Shown here: one piece after another, positions 12,564 to 24,200 of the stretch
Layout of the letters: the number at the start of each line of letters is the position of its first letter
Numbering within the stretch: the stretch's first letter is position 1
Translations under genes and position numbers: made by a program
Notes under the pieces: model-generated
The model's database searches: none
Seen by the model: the letters and a program-made list of their open reading frames with translations, nothing else
Told to the model about the DNA's origin: nothing
Assembly (NCBI RefSeq): GCF_034190915.1
Contig: NW_026947493.1
Location: forward strand, 45,626,501-45,690,500
Source of the DNA: Cavia porcellus
Lineage: Eukaryota; Chordata; Mammalia; Rodentia; Caviidae
Reading direction: 5' to 3'
Length of the DNA: 64,000 nt

Positions 12564-13480
12564 CCATATTAAGATCCCATAGTTTAGAGAAGTTCTAGCA
12601 TTAACAGTCTTAGTTCAAGAGCCTTAGTGCAGATATCAAAAAATCTTCTGCTCCCATCCATGAGGAAAAAACAGGGTCTGGACACACCCTTCTAGCATAA
12701 ATAAATAGTTGAACAAATTATATGAAACATTTTTAGATACTGAACAACAGGCAACACAGGACTATGATCTCCAAGAGAAAGGCAACAAATGGGTATCTTA
12801 TGAATACCTTAACTTTTTATGGAAAAAAGGGAAAACAAAATTTCATAACAAATAATGGGGGAACAACAGTTAATACACTGTATGTTGTTATCTTTAAAGT
12901 AGGTGCTCACGGTACAAGATATGGGCATAAAAATTTCTCCAACTGATGCTAGCACAAACCTTCATTTTGAATGAACTAAGAGACACAAAAAGTAAACTTG
13001 CATTTTCTCCCTTTTCTCTATTGTTCTTTTCCCTTTTACTCTAGCTTTTTTTTTTAATCTGGAGAGATTTCCTGGACTGCAGCACAGGAAGAGAAACTTA
13101 AGGGAGAATTTATGTTGAAAAGAGTTTGAAAAACCAAACTAGCTGCAACTTGTAAGTTGTATTACTAGAAAAGAAGGAGCAATTCAATGAAACAGTTCCA
13201 GAACTTTATACAATCTTCACTTGATTCTTTGACTGTAAATATGTGTGTGTTTAGAACAAAATTCTATCATGCTGGGCAAAAACCGGCATACAGAGGAAAA
13301 TCACTATCACCAAGAATTGATAAGTCAATTTTCCAAAAGCCCAGTGATCTACAAGTCATTGTATCCAAAGTGAAGAGACCACAGAATACAGAGGACACTC
13401 TCTAAAGCCTGGAAAAATCAAACCATGGTAGTAAGACACAACAAAACCTAGAAGAATATAACTCTAGACTTGCTGTAGCC
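12564..13480. other. Unassigned DNA, possibly the 5' part of an ancient L1
   Basis: A-rich on the plus strand, with no supported gene. It lies directly before an ancient plus-strand L1 and may belong to its 5' UTR or ORF1, but I could not align it to anything by eye. Confidence 0.35.
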
Positions 13481-14080
13481 TCAAAATGATTGAAAATTGA
13501 TCTACATGTCTAACTAATTGCCTATTGCAAAGCAGAAACTTTATAATGACATTCAATAAAATCTCGCACTGATAAATATAAAGATTCAATGCTTACCATC
13601 TAATTAAAAATCAGCAAGTGTTATATGGTAGCAATTTAAATGTGAGGCAATGGAGCTTTTAAAACCAAAAAATCAAATATCTGTACAAATTATATTGGAT
13701 AGAACTCATATGATATAGGTACTTCAAAAGAAAAAATCTTCAAACCTGTAAATGTGCAAACACATTTTAAACAAAATTAAAACAAAACAATAAAAAAAGG
13801 CTGAGCAGAAAACCAAATAATGTTAGAACCTTTGGTAGAATATTAACATAGATGTGTACAATTTCAGTTCTAGCAGAAAAGGGAAAAATTGAAAACTGAT
13901 AAAATAATAACTCAAAATGTCTATACTTTGATTAAATTTATAAACCTCTAATTGATAAAACATCAATAAACCTGAAGGTGGATAAACCAAAAAGAAGTAT
14001 ATAAAGGTCTGCTACAATCAAATTACTTTAAATCATTCCTCAAGAGAAACTCTTAATATTCTTAAAATATACTAAGTCAA

Positions 14081-14235
14081 AGCCAGGCACGGTGGCTCAT
14101 GCCTGTTATCCTACCACTCAGAAGACTGATGCAGGAGGACTGTCAGTAGTTCAACAGCAGAAATGGATTACATAGTGTGTTCAAGGCAGCCTGAACCGTG
14201 TAGTAAGACTGTCTCAAACAAAAACCACACACACA
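14081..14235 (+). mobile_element. B1-type SINE
   Basis: Starts with 'agccaggcacggtggctcat', has 'tgatgcaggagga' and a duplicated 'acatagtgtgttcaaggcag' region, and ends 'agactgtctcaaaca' before a CA-rich tail. It is inserted in the ancient L1. Confidence 0.9.
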
Positions 14236-14491
14236 CAAACAGAAACACAGATACCACTAAAACAAAAAGACAGATGGAAAAGAAAAAACAAGTAGAACAG
14301 ATGGAACAAATGGAAAACAATAATAAGTAATTAAAATCAAACTATATTAATAATTACTTTAAATAGTCCAAATTGCAATTAGAAGAAAGAAATTTCAAAC
14401 TGGACAAATGGAAAATACAACATACACAATCTGCTGGATGTGGATTGTACATGTACGCCAGTGGTTCACACGTGGTGAGCTTGGATGCCAG

Positions 14492-14926
14492 TGTGGTAGT
14501 TTTGGGAAGGGGTGGAACCTTTAATGGTGGAATTCAGAACAGTGTAATTTGGCCACCAGATGCAGCGCTGTCGGAAAGAACTGATGCAGTTCCCATGGGA
14601 ATCCTGTGAGTTTCAGTGAAAGAGGGTTGTTAGTTTTTAAAAAGGAAAACAAGAAGAAAGAGAAGGAGAAAGGAGAAGGGGAAGGAGGAAAGCAAAGTAG
14701 GACAAGCTGCCTCTGCCCTCTGGCTTTGTCTTGCCAGGAGCTCGCTAGCTTCCACGCCCTTCTGTGACAGTGCCATGCACCATTAAACCTTACGAAACTC
14801 TGAATTGATGGGGTCACCTGATCTTAGACCCCAAATCTCCCAACTGTAAGCAAAACAAACCACTTTCCTTCATAAATACCCAGTCTCATGTACTTTCTTA
14901 CAGCAATGGAAAATGAACAAATACAC
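14492..14926 (+). mobile_element. MaLR-type LTR
   Basis: A solitary LTR that begins with 'tgtggtagttttgg'. It carries the 'gcaaaacaaaccactttcct' and 'cataaatacccagtctcatg' blocks (the MaLR polyadenylation region) and ends 'ggaaaatgaacaaatacac'. A purine-rich GAAGGAG tract lies at 14640-14700. It is inserted into the ancient L1. The subfamily is not resolved. Confidence 0.8.
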
Positions 14927-15043
14927 TGAAGTAAAAAGATCATTTTAATTGTAGAAAAGTTATATCAAAATTAAAAGTTGGAAAAATATAAATCTTGAAG
15001 AAAACACCAATCATTTGAAAGCTAGAATGACAATATTAATATC

Positions 15044-15412
15044 TGATGCGGTTTCAACAAATTTTCTTCAAAGATTTATGTGTTAAAGGCTTTGGTCATC
15101 AGTCCGTAGCATTATTGGGCTGTGGTAGAACATTTTAAGAGACTGGACTTAGTGGAATAAAGTGAGGTCTTTGGAGAATATGTCTTTGAAGGGGATACTG
15201 GGCCTCCAGTTCCCTCTGATTTCATTCCCTTGTTTCCTGGGCTACCATGAAGCAAACAGCTCCCCCATCATATGCTCCTGGAAAGCCCAAAGCAACAGGA
15301 CCAAATGACTGTGCAATGAAACTTCCAAAACTATGAGCCTAAAAACTTTTCCCTCCTTTTAAGCTGCATCAGGTATTTTGTCACAGTGACAGAAATCTGA
15401 TTGTCACAATAC
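15044..15412 (+). mobile_element. MaLR-type LTR
   Basis: Begins 'tgatgcggtttcaac', contains 'aaaactatgagcctaaaaac' and 'ccttttaagctgcatcaggt', and ends 'tttgtcacagtgacagaaat' plus 'ctgattgtcacaat'. This is the layout of the MaLR LTRs at 14492 and 56764. Solitary, within the ancient L1. Confidence 0.8.
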
Positions 15413-15730
15413 TCAGCAAAGTAACCGACAGAACAAGAAAAGCCATAAAAGACAAGGACAATTCCTTTGCCATTAAGAAGACAAGTACAATTCTTTTATG
15501 ATTAAGAAGACAAAACAATTTATAATGTTTTGTACAATTTATACATGTAATAAACAAGCTTCAAAACTGTGGGAGAAACTGACAACTATCAGAAATATAT
15601 CTGTATATTTCACCATTTCTTTCTCAGTAATTTGAAAACAAGAAATCAATGCCTTCTAGAAGACCTAACCAGCACTACTAATCAACTAAATCTAAATGAT
15701 AGCTAATCTAACACTCTACTCAAAACTAAT

Positions 15731-15822
15731 GCAGGAATTGAGGATGTAGCTCAGGGGTAGAGTACTTTCCTAGCATGTACAATGCCCGGGCTTGAAATCC
15801 AAGGCAAATAAATAAATAAATA
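15731..15822 (+). mobile_element. ID-type SINE, older copy
   Basis: A tRNA-Ala-like body: 'aggatgtagctcaggggtag' (A box), 'agtactttcctagcatgtac' (anticodon arm region), 'gggcttgaaatccaagg' (degraded B box), then an AATA-rich tail. It is more diverged than the ID copies at 16338 and 29619. Confidence 0.85.
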
Positions 15823-16337
15823 TTTTTTTAAAAAATAGTTAATGTGTGTATACCACTCACTAGATTTAAATGTATTTAGAGCTATAAAATAAGATGCTTA
15901 TACCAGGAAAAAGTGTCTAGTTGCACTTTTAGGAACTAGCTGTGTTTCAGCTTTAGGACATTAAGTAGAATAAAAGCAATAATGAAAAGGGAAGAAACAA
16001 AGGACTTAAAATCGAAAATCAATAAAATAAAAGATATTTTTTGAATGAACTGAAAATGATCACAATTATCATATAATAAATAAAGAGGAGTTCCTACTAT
16101 TGATCCTGGAGACATTGAAGGATAACAAAAGAATGTTAGGAACACCTTTATGTCAATAAATGTGGCAATCATATAAATTATCAAAGCTTATTTAATCAGA
16201 AATATAAAACCTAAAGAATTCTATAAGATTTGAGGAAAATTATTTGCATTAAAAACCTCGCAGTATATAAATTGTTAAAATAATCGTGTCTATATCCAAG
16301 CAACGAAAAATTAAATGCTTCAATAAAATACCATTTT

Positions 16338-16432
16338 GGGGGCTGAGGATTTAGCTCAGCGGCATAAGCGCCTGCTTTGCAAGCGCACAGTCGTGAGTTC
16401 GATGCCTGGTACTGATAAAAAAAAATTTTTTA
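16338..16432 (+). mobile_element. ID-type SINE, young-looking copy
   Basis: tRNA-derived SINE 'ggggctgaggatttagctca' with an A box, an intact B box 'gagttcgatgcctgg' and the end 'tactgat' plus an A-tail. Flanks 'aataaaataccatttt' and 'aaataaataccacttt' form an imperfect target-site duplication. It is inserted in the ancient L1. Confidence 0.9.
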
Positions 16433-16910
16433 ATGAAAATAAATACCACTTTAATGTAAAAACACAAAAATTTAAAAATAAGTATTATAAAAATATGCAG
16501 GACCTGTTCACTAAAAATTATAAAATATTACTGAGAAAAATTTAAAAGTTTAAATAAAGAAATGTATCCCATTTATGGATTTGAGCACTGAATATTTCTA
16601 AGATGATGATTCTCCCCACATTAACCTATAGATCTGGTATAATTTCCATCAAAATTCAAGCTAACTTTTTAAAAAATTGGTGAGTCAACTCTAAAAATAA
16701 TTTTAAAATATAAAGGGTCTAGAATAAATAATGTATGTTGAACAATAAAAACAAAATCAGAAGATTAGATAGAACACTTAATTTACTATGGAATTACAAT
16801 AACCCAGACAGTGGTATATTCTCACAAGGATCAATGGAATAGAATAAAGAGGTCCACAGATATATTGTCCATTGTTTTCTAAGAGAATCAAGACAATTAA
16901 ACGTTAAAAG

Positions 16911-17045
16911 AGCCAGATGTGGTGGCACACATCCATAATCCCAGCACTGGGAAGATGAGATTGGAGGATCCTTTAGAGTTTGAAGCCAGTCTAAACTATA
17001 TGGTGAGACTCTGTCTCAAAAAGACAAATAACAACAACAAAAAGG
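16911..17045 (+). mobile_element. B1-type SINE
   Basis: 'agccagatgtggtggcacac' to 'gagactctgtctcaaaaa' with an ACA-rich tail. It is shorter than the duplicated B1s in this window because it lacks the second 'catagtgagttcaagg' block. Confidence 0.9.
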
Positions 17046-17595
17046 ATAAAAGGATAATCTTACAAAAAGGATTGAAACAATTAGCTACTCAATGAAAAAT
17101 TAAATCAACTCTTACTTGATACCTTAGATATAAATTGACCCATAATTGATTATGTACTAAACATAATAGATAAAAACTACAAGAACTGTAGAAGAAAATT
17201 TTGTGAGTTTAGAGTAAACAAAGATTACTTAGAATGCAAAAAGCACAGAATATAAGTGGAAAATGATAAAATAGACTTCATCAAAATTAAAACCTTCTGT
17301 TTTTAAAAACAACAGACCATGGAAATAATCACAGCATATATATCCGACATGTGGCTTGGATCAAGAATATGTAAAAGCAAACAACCCAATAAAATGAAAG
17401 CCCAAAGATTTAAATAAACACTCACAAAAGGAAGTACACAAATGACCAATAAACACATGAAGAAAATGGTCAACCTCATTAACTGCTAAGGAAAGGCACA
17501 GTAAAACTATAAGATACCACCATACTCCCATTTGGATCTGATGATACCAAACACTGGTGATAATGCAGAACAAATGGAAATCTTACACATTTTTT

Positions 17596-17783
17596 AGGAA
17601 TTTAAAATGGTATAACTGCTCTCAAAAATTTGTTTGGCAGTATATTAAAAGTCAAATATATTCCTACCACATATTCCCACATTTTGTTAGGAATTTAAAA
17701 TGGACTGACTGCTCTCAAAAATTTGTTTGACAGTATATATTAAAAGTCAAATATATCCTCACTACATATCCACACATTTCCAC
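17596..17783 (+). repeat. 93-bp tandem duplication inside the ancient L1
   Basis: Two adjacent units start with 'aggaatttaaaatgg' at 17596 and 17689. They share 'ctgctctcaaaaatttgttt' and 'taaaagtcaaatata' with a few differences. The offset is 93 bp. It arose after the L1 inserted, since other L1s have one copy of this segment. Confidence 0.85.
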
Positions 17784-17818
17784 TCTTGAGTATTTATCAA
17801 AAAAAAAAGGCAAAAATA

Positions 17819-17975
17819 TGCCTGGCGTGGCAGTACACACCTGTTATCCCAGCAGTCAGCCCTTGGGAGGCTGAGGCAGGAGGATCACGTGTGAGGTCAG
17901 CTTGGACTACATAGTAAGTTCAATGCAAGCCTGAAGTACAGAGCAAAACCCTGCCTCAACAATAAACTTTAAAAA
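17819..17975 (+). mobile_element. B1-type SINE
   Basis: 'gcctggcgtggcagtacaca' to 'aaaccctgcctcaac', with 'ctacatagtaagttcaatgc' giving the internal duplication. Within the ancient L1. Confidence 0.9.
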
Positions 17976-18003
17976 ATCAAAGATATATGTCCACTCAAAA
18001 TCT

Positions 18004-18102
18004 TTTTTATTTTATTTATTTATTTTTGGTACTGACAATTGAACTCACAACCTCATACTTGCCAGGAAGGTACTTATGCCACTGAGCTAAATCCCCAGCC
18101 CC
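18004..18102 (-). mobile_element. ID-type SINE, minus strand
   Basis: Reverse complement of an ID: a T-rich end at left, 'ggtactgacaattgaactca' (B box region), and 'actgagctaaatccccagcc' at right. The flanking 'actcaaaatc' on both sides (about 17993 and 18105) is a direct target-site duplication. Confidence 0.92.
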
Positions 18103-18148
18103 TCACTCAAAATCCTGCACACAGCATGAATTTATTTGTAATGTATTT

Positions 18149-18590
18149 GTGGTGATGGACTGTAAGCTAGTATTCATGGTCCCCACTTCCTAGTATTTAT
18201 GCCCCAAGGAAATTCTCTCCTTTTGAGTGTAAGTGGTGCCATAATCTGTCTGTAATCATTGGATAGAACAACGTGATATAATTTTATTCTTGTGATTGCA
18301 CAGTGTTGTAGAAGTTTCCACCTTGATAGCAGACACTGCAGAAAGTGTTGGTTTCCCTTTCTGGTACCTCAAGCTGCCTTCTGCAGCCTGCAGGAGATGA
18401 ATTCTGCAAACAACCTGAGTGAGTTTGGGTGGGATACTTTCCCTCAAATGGGAACTGAGTCTTAGCCAGCACTGTGATGGTAACCCTGCACAGGAACTGG
18501 CTTTAACCAGCCCCCTGGGGAAATAGCAAACATGCACTGTTTTAAGGTAAGTTTGGGATAATGCATTGTCTAGCAGTAGAAAACTAATAC
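18149..18590 (+). mobile_element. LTR, MaLR/ERVL-like, family unresolved
   Basis: Starts near 'tggtgatggactgtaagcta'. It has 'ttgagtgtaagtggtgccat', 'cattggatagaacaacgtga' and 'gcactgttttaaggtaagtt', and ends 'gcagtagaaaactaatac', the usual MaLR/ERVL terminus. It is GC-richer in the middle. A 125-codon minus-strand open frame across it has no domain and is an artefact. Confidence 0.65.
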
Positions 18591-18965
18591 AACCCAAAAT
18601 CTGGGAGACAGTGTAAGTATACAAAAAATACATGGGTATGTGCTGTTGCTATCTTCCTATGATAGAAAAGAAAATTTTAGTGATGTAAAGAATAGCAGGA
18701 TGAATCTCAAAAATATGCTGAACTAAAAATTAAGAAATTAAAGTCACACTGCATGAATTCAATTTATATGAAACACTTCAAAGGTGACAAATTGCTTCTT
18801 CAATAACAAAAAGATAGTGTTTATTCAACTGTGCCATGAACTATAACTTTATAAATGTGATATTTTTAAAATTTAAAACCCAGCACATATATTTATTATT
18901 AAATAATTACATTAATAAAAAGAATAGTATATGTTCCTATGTATTATATACATTTTACAAATACA

Positions 18966-18974
<9 letters not shown>

Positions 18975-19019
<45 letters not shown>
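18975..19019 (+). repeat. (TA)n microsatellite
   Basis: A pure TA run just 3' of the ancient L1. It may have grown from an A-rich tail. Confidence 0.97.
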
Positions 19020-19022
<3 letters not shown>

Positions 19023-19039
19023 AGCACATTTCAAGGATT

Positions 19040-19248
19040 CCACCAAGGCTTGGGAAAGGGTCTTTGGCATTGAAGAGTTGTTTCCATTTCTTTGTCTACT
19101 TGTTAAACACTAGATGCCCTTGTCTCTATCAGAAGGCAAACTTCACAAGAACAAGTATCCTGCTAAAAATTCAGGACTAAAATCCAAGCGCCTGCAACAG
19201 AGGATGTCACATACTGACTTGCAAACACTTGCTGAGTAAGTAAATATT
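19040..19248 (+). repeat. L2-type LINE 3' end, probable
   Basis: The order 'cagaaggcaaacttcacaag', 'ccaagcgcctgcaacagagg' and 'acttgctgagtaagtaaata' parallels the L2 3' end (…gcagggac … agcgcctagcacagtgcc … gctcaataaatatt). Strongly diverged. Confidence 0.5.
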
Positions 19249-20172
19249 AAAGTGGATGTGAGTCTATAGAAAATGACATATAAAAGAAAAAATTAAATCT
19301 CACATTTAGTGCAGCTCTCAACTGTCGCAGGTGGAGGACAGTGTAAGATGAAAAATGGAGACAACAGTTAGAATGCAGAAAGCTGAGGTAAAGGGGAGCC
19401 CCCTCTCCTGCTGGGAGAAGGAGAGAGCCCACGTGGTTAATACACTCAGGAGGCTGACCCCAATGGAAACCCCTCTGTCTAGTCTGCCTGGCTCACCTCG
19501 GGTGCCCTGCGAGTTCAGCTGGCTCACCTGAGGCACTCTGTTCTTGCAGCTGGCCTTACTTTAGCCCTGCGCATGTGATCAATCCCCAGTTTAGCCACTC
19601 CCCAAAATTAAAAACAAAGATATCTTTAAGGGAGATATTGCTTTGATTTTAACCAGAGAAAATGAAAACTCCAGGTTACACGAATGAAAATAATAAGAAA
19701 AATAAAATATGACTTCACTGGACTTGACAGATTAACTGTGAGTAGCAAATGCAAGTTGTTGACTTAGTCCAGTCCTGATGATATAACAAAATATGTTGTA
19801 TCGGGTAATTCACAGACATCAGAAATTCATTTCTTACATTCTTCGGACTGAAAAGTCCAGGACTGAGATGCCAGAGACTTGGTGTGCGATGTGGGTTTGC
19901 TGCCTCTGAAGACTGCATCTCTTGCTGCAGGTTTGCCTAGCATAAGGGGAGAAACCTCTGTGGATGAAGAATTGAGGGGCAAAAAGAGAGGAGCTTGCTC
20001 CCCCTAAATTCTTTAATGCTGTAATTACTTCCAAAGGGCACCACTTCTTTTCAATTTGAGAAGCTATACATTCCAACATATGAATTTGGAGGAACACATA
20101 TAATAGGAGGTGTCAAGTATCCCCATGATTCTGTAATCTGAGATTGCTGGGAGGACAATGCTAGAAAAAGAG
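19249..20172. other. Unassigned DNA
   Basis: No repeat that I can name. 19280-19600 is GC-richer and has the near-repeat 'ctggctcacctcgggtgccc' / 'ctggctcacctgaggcactc' about 30 bp apart. Overlapping short open frames show no domain. Confidence 0.35.
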
Positions 20173-20546
20173 TGTTACGGTTGATACATTGTGTCAACTT
20201 GAGAAGTTTAGAGGTTTATCTAGGAGACTCAGCTAGGAGCTCAGATCTTTACTTTATAAATACCCTCATCCTGTGCAAGAAGAGGGCACAAAAGCTTTTG
20301 TGAGTGCTACACCTACCCTGGAGGGGGGTGGCTGGTGTACAGTATAAGGGAAAAGAAGAGGCTTGTTCCCCCTTTTTTCTCTGGCTGCTGCCTTGAAGTG
20401 TTGCCCCTTGCTATGACACCCAGCCTTGGAGCCAGCTGATTGTGGACTGAAACCTCCACAAACAGTGAGCTAACTAAACCTTTCCTTCCTTCATTTTGGG
20501 TGTCAGGTGTTTTGTCCCAGAAATGAGAAAAAGGTAACCAAGACAA
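20173..20546 (+). mobile_element. LTR, ERVL/MaLR-like
   Basis: Begins 'tgttacggttgatacattgt' and 'gtcaacttgagaag', carries 'actgaaacctccacaaacag' and 'aactaaacctttccttcctt' (the polyadenylation region of rodent LTRs), and ends 'aggtaaccaagaca'. Solitary. Confidence 0.7.
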
Positions 20547-21288
20547 AAGGCTTACAAAATATTAAGGTTAAAGCTTTAAATGGTAATGGTGATGGATTGA
20601 AATATTGCCTATAAATATACAAATTTTTGTCTGTTTTAAATTCTATTTTCCTATTGAATTTTTTTTACACTAATGGTATTACTCAAGAGGTTTGTTCTTC
20701 AATTGTAGCAAATTCACAGGTATTATTGCATAAGCCAAAATCATGTCAATATGAGGAATATTAAAATTCTGAAATTTTCATTGGTTTTCTGAATAAACAA
20801 AAGTATAACTATAAATACACCTGATTCGTTTTCATATTTGACTTGATTTCAATTCTCAATAAAGTTTATCAGTGTCAACTACAATGAAAAAACTCTAGAA
20901 TAGAATCAGCCAACTTCTATTTAATCATCTCCTGACACATTGTTCTCTCTAACTGCCCAAATGTTTGCTTCCAGCATTTGCCAGTGTGACCCACAGGGTC
21001 CCCTAAATGAATGGCTGCTGGAGGCTTAAGCTTGGAGCCACAGCAGGGAACACACCTAATGAAACACTTAGTTGGATGGATCTGAAGTCTTGTAACAGTC
21101 TTTCAATATGTTCCCTGGCTTGAAATTTAGCATTATGCAATATGCCAAGAATACATTGTTTTTTCTCCTTTTTGTGTTTGAAACTTCATCCAACCTGCAC
21201 TCAGGCAAAAAAGCTATCCTTTGCATAAATATAGAACAGATGATGCTGGTTCAGTAATACACAAAAATCTCTTAAAACAATATAAGAA
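20547..21288. other. Unassigned DNA
   Basis: AT-rich, with no supported gene or repeat. Confidence 0.4.
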
Positions 21289-21540
21289 ATGGCCAATTAT
21301 GGTGGCACACACCTATAATCCCAGCCCTTGGGAAGCTGAGGCCAAGGATCTCTGTGAGTCAAAGTCAGCATAAGGCTGTATAGTGAGTTTAAGGACAGCC
21401 TGAACTGCACAGGAAGACCCTGTGTTAAAGAGAAAGAAAGAAAGGAAGGAAGGAAGGAAGGAAGGAAGGAAGGAAGGAAGGAAGGAAGGAAGGAAGGAAG
21501 GAAGGAAGGAGAGAGAGAGAGAGAAAGAGAAAGGGATAAA
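21289..21540 (+). mobile_element. B1-type SINE with expanded GGAA tail
   Basis: The B1 body runs from 'ggccaattatggtggcacac' to 'gaccctgtgttaaa' (about 21291-21429), with a duplicated 'tatagtgagtttaaggacag' segment. The A-rich tail has turned into a long (GGAA)n/(GA)n array up to about 21535. Confidence 0.92.
21430..21535 (+). repeat. (GGAA)n microsatellite
   Basis: About 17-18 GGAA units flanked by GAAA and GA runs, grown from the tail of the B1. Confidence 0.97.
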
Positions 21541-23601
21541 GAACTTGAAGTGAAATTCCAATGCGTTCTTATACAACTTATAGTCTACCAATGAAATTTA
21601 AAGGGTGCCAGCTTCGTCCTGCCCTTCTTAGCCCCTAATCTCACCTGTATGTCTATAAACTAGGTACAGACTTTACAAAAAAACAAATAAAACTATACTT
21701 ACCTAACAGACACCACTTCCACAGCAGAGTCTGTGCACGGAGGGGGTTTCTCTCTCTAGCATACCCTAACCTACAAAGATATAAAGCTTACTTTTTGCAT
21801 TTTCTCCTGGGTTTCCTTTTTCCATCCCAGACCACGTCGCTTTTATTTGACGCACACACCACCACCCACCACTTTAAGAAGCATTTTACTTGCATATAGG
21901 GAACATGCCAAGTTTTCTCCTATCTCCTCTTACTTCCACTGCTAATGAGTCCAAGACTTTGGCATTTGTCTTACAATCTTCTGCTCTAGTAAGGTCAAGT
22001 TGCCTCACAAAAGACTTCAGAATTCATGCATACCACAAAACCAGCTTTGGTCACAAAATTTCCTATCCTTCAAGGAGTCAATGAATCTCATCTTTAGGCC
22101 ACTTTTGCAAGCCATTTCCACAGCTAAAAGTTCACTAAAAATCGCAGGTTCTCTGACCAAGCTTTCATTTCTTCCACGTTCTCATTTCTTTATTCCCAGT
22201 ACAAGAATATTCACAAGACTTATAGTAAAGGATTAATACCTCATAAGTCAGTAAGAAAAGGTCAAATCACTAGGAGAAAATGGGAAACTTATTTGAACAG
22301 GCAATTGAGAGAAAAGAACCTCAGAAAACCTTTAGTTACTTGATTCTTTTTCTTCAAATCCATCATTCTCACCCCATAATTTAAATCCTTTCCATTCTCA
22401 AATCCTCAAGTTCTCTCTTGCATCTGCTGTATGAGTCACCACATCTTGCATTAATTCATCTATCATTTTTTCCAATTGACTATTTCCTGCAAATGACTAA
22501 TAGGTATACTTATAAAACCTTGTGATACCGCGTCTTATGAAGTCAAGGCTACAACCTGCGATTGGGCTTTGGGTCCCACAGAAACCATTTTAAACTTTTA
22601 TCACTTTACTAATGAGATTTATTTGCAGTGGGTAGATTATATTTTTTAACTTATTTCACAGAAAAAAGTTGGAATTATCAGGTGGGAATACCTTCCATTT
22701 TCTTATCATAAATCAGTGTTTTAGATCTATTCAAAAATATAAACTTTTTCTTAAAGATCTATACACACATTTCTGCCTCAAGGAAAGTCACTTTTATTTT
22801 TGGTGTCTTGATATCCCTTTCCGTACATTTTTAAAATAAATATACATATAATGTTTTTGGCATTTTTAGGTTTGGGCAAAAGTAGTGTTCTGTAGCTATT
22901 GTTCTGAAAATTCTTTTTTTTTCCTTTATCAATGTGGCATGAAGACCTTGACATTTCAGTGTTGTGTAGTCTCTGAATATACTTCATTAAATAAACACAA
23001 CACAGCTCACTTACCCATCCTCTTATTATGACTGTGTAAGTTGTTGCTACATTGGTACTGCAAACAGTGCTACCAAATGAGTCCTTTCATATTCCTACCT
23101 ATGGGTGTGCGGAATTGCTTCTCTCTAATAAATGTATAAGTATGAAACTGCTAAGTACATGCAATGTGCATTTTTAAAATTTTTCTTTGTTTCTGCCTAG
23201 TTGCCTCTAAAGTACTGTGCAATGAACGAGAATACCGTAATGCTCTCCTGTGCCCTCAGCAACATTTGTTACCTAGTATATTTTGCTATTCTGATAGGCA
23301 AAAATGATATTGTGTTGTTTTCTGTTCACCAATGTGCTAAACTGAAGTGTGAGTTGGATGTTTAAACTATATCCCCATTCTATAAAGTCAGTTTATATCT
23401 TTGCCCATTTTGAATGTTATTTTTCCATTAACTTGTAAACATGTAATTGATACAGATCATTTGCTCATTTAAAATGTAAAATATTGCTTTTGGTTTCTCA
23501 GTTTTCTTACAGTTTTTCCAATGACAAACTTTTATCTTTGTTTATGATTGCATTGTGTTATGGTTAGCATTATTTATGTTTATAGTGTGAAGAATTTATG
23601 C

Positions 23602-23606
<5 letters not shown>
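21541..23606. other. Unassigned DNA
   Basis: Two kilobases without a gene or a repeat that I recognise. Short open frames at 21890-22236 and 22778-22987 have no recognisable features. Confidence 0.4.

Positions 23607-23650
<44 letters not shown>
23607..23650 (+). repeat. (TA)n microsatellite
   Basis: A pure TA run of about 22 units. Confidence 0.97.
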
Positions 23651-23651
<1 letters not shown>

Positions 23652-24049
23652 CTCTGCCAACCGTTTTCTTTAGGACTTCACTACCTTAGGAAGCATAAAC
23701 CTATTTTCTTTCAATTCTGTATTTCACAGACATACACAACATACTATTCATGTGCACATACTTAGAGGTCTTCACTTAAACTGGACTTTATTGTCTCAAT
23801 TGGACAAATACTCTACTATGCTATTTTTACCAAATTCTCACAACATTCAATAACAATTTAGTTACTACATTTTATTACAAGTTTCAAAGTTTTATATTTC
23901 TAAACTGTTAGATAGATAATTTTACTTAAATTTTCTCTTTGAATATATTTTAAAATTGCACTATTGCATTCCTCTAAGAAACCTTGTTAAGTTTTTATTT
24001 GGACTGCATCAACCTTAAAGATTATTGTGGACCACCCTCCCCTAATCTA

Positions 24050-24200
24050 AAACTAGAAGGGACAGTGGTACAAAGGCAGGTGACAGGAGGATATAAATGT
24101 TCAAAGGATGTTATGTGTATGTATGAATCTATCAAAATGAATCCCATTAATCCATATAACCAATATGCAGTAATAAAAAAAGATAAGAGAATAAAAGGTT
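24050..24200 (+). repeat. Possible retroposon 3' end, unclassified
   Basis: 'ggaggatataaatgttcaaa' followed by 'atgtgtatgtatgaatctat', 'caatatgcagtaataaaaaa' and an A-rich end. The layout (body, AATAAA-like end, A-tail) suggests the 3' end of a retroposon. I recall similar ends from repeats of non-murid rodents but cannot name the family. Confidence 0.4.

Larger units (their letters stand above)
13480..18800 (+). mobile_element. Ancient L1, fragmented by nested insertions
   Basis: An old L1 on the plus strand is recognisable in pieces that keep the order of the element. About 13480-14080 is an L1-like A-rich 5' or ORF1 part. At 14333-14440 the start of ORF2 is seen ('ttaataattactttaaatag' and the endonuclease start). 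14930-15040, 15415-15730 and 15840-16330 are middle ORF2. 16530-16910 holds 'gatcaatggaatagaataaa', and 17045-17815 holds the C-terminal region ('catgaagaaaatggtcaacc'). 17975-18003, 18103-18148 and 18591-18800 carry the 3' part ('tgaattcaatttatatgaaa'). Stops and indels occur throughout. Ten or more later events sit inside it, which makes it one of the oldest identifiable layers of the window. Confidence 0.8.
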
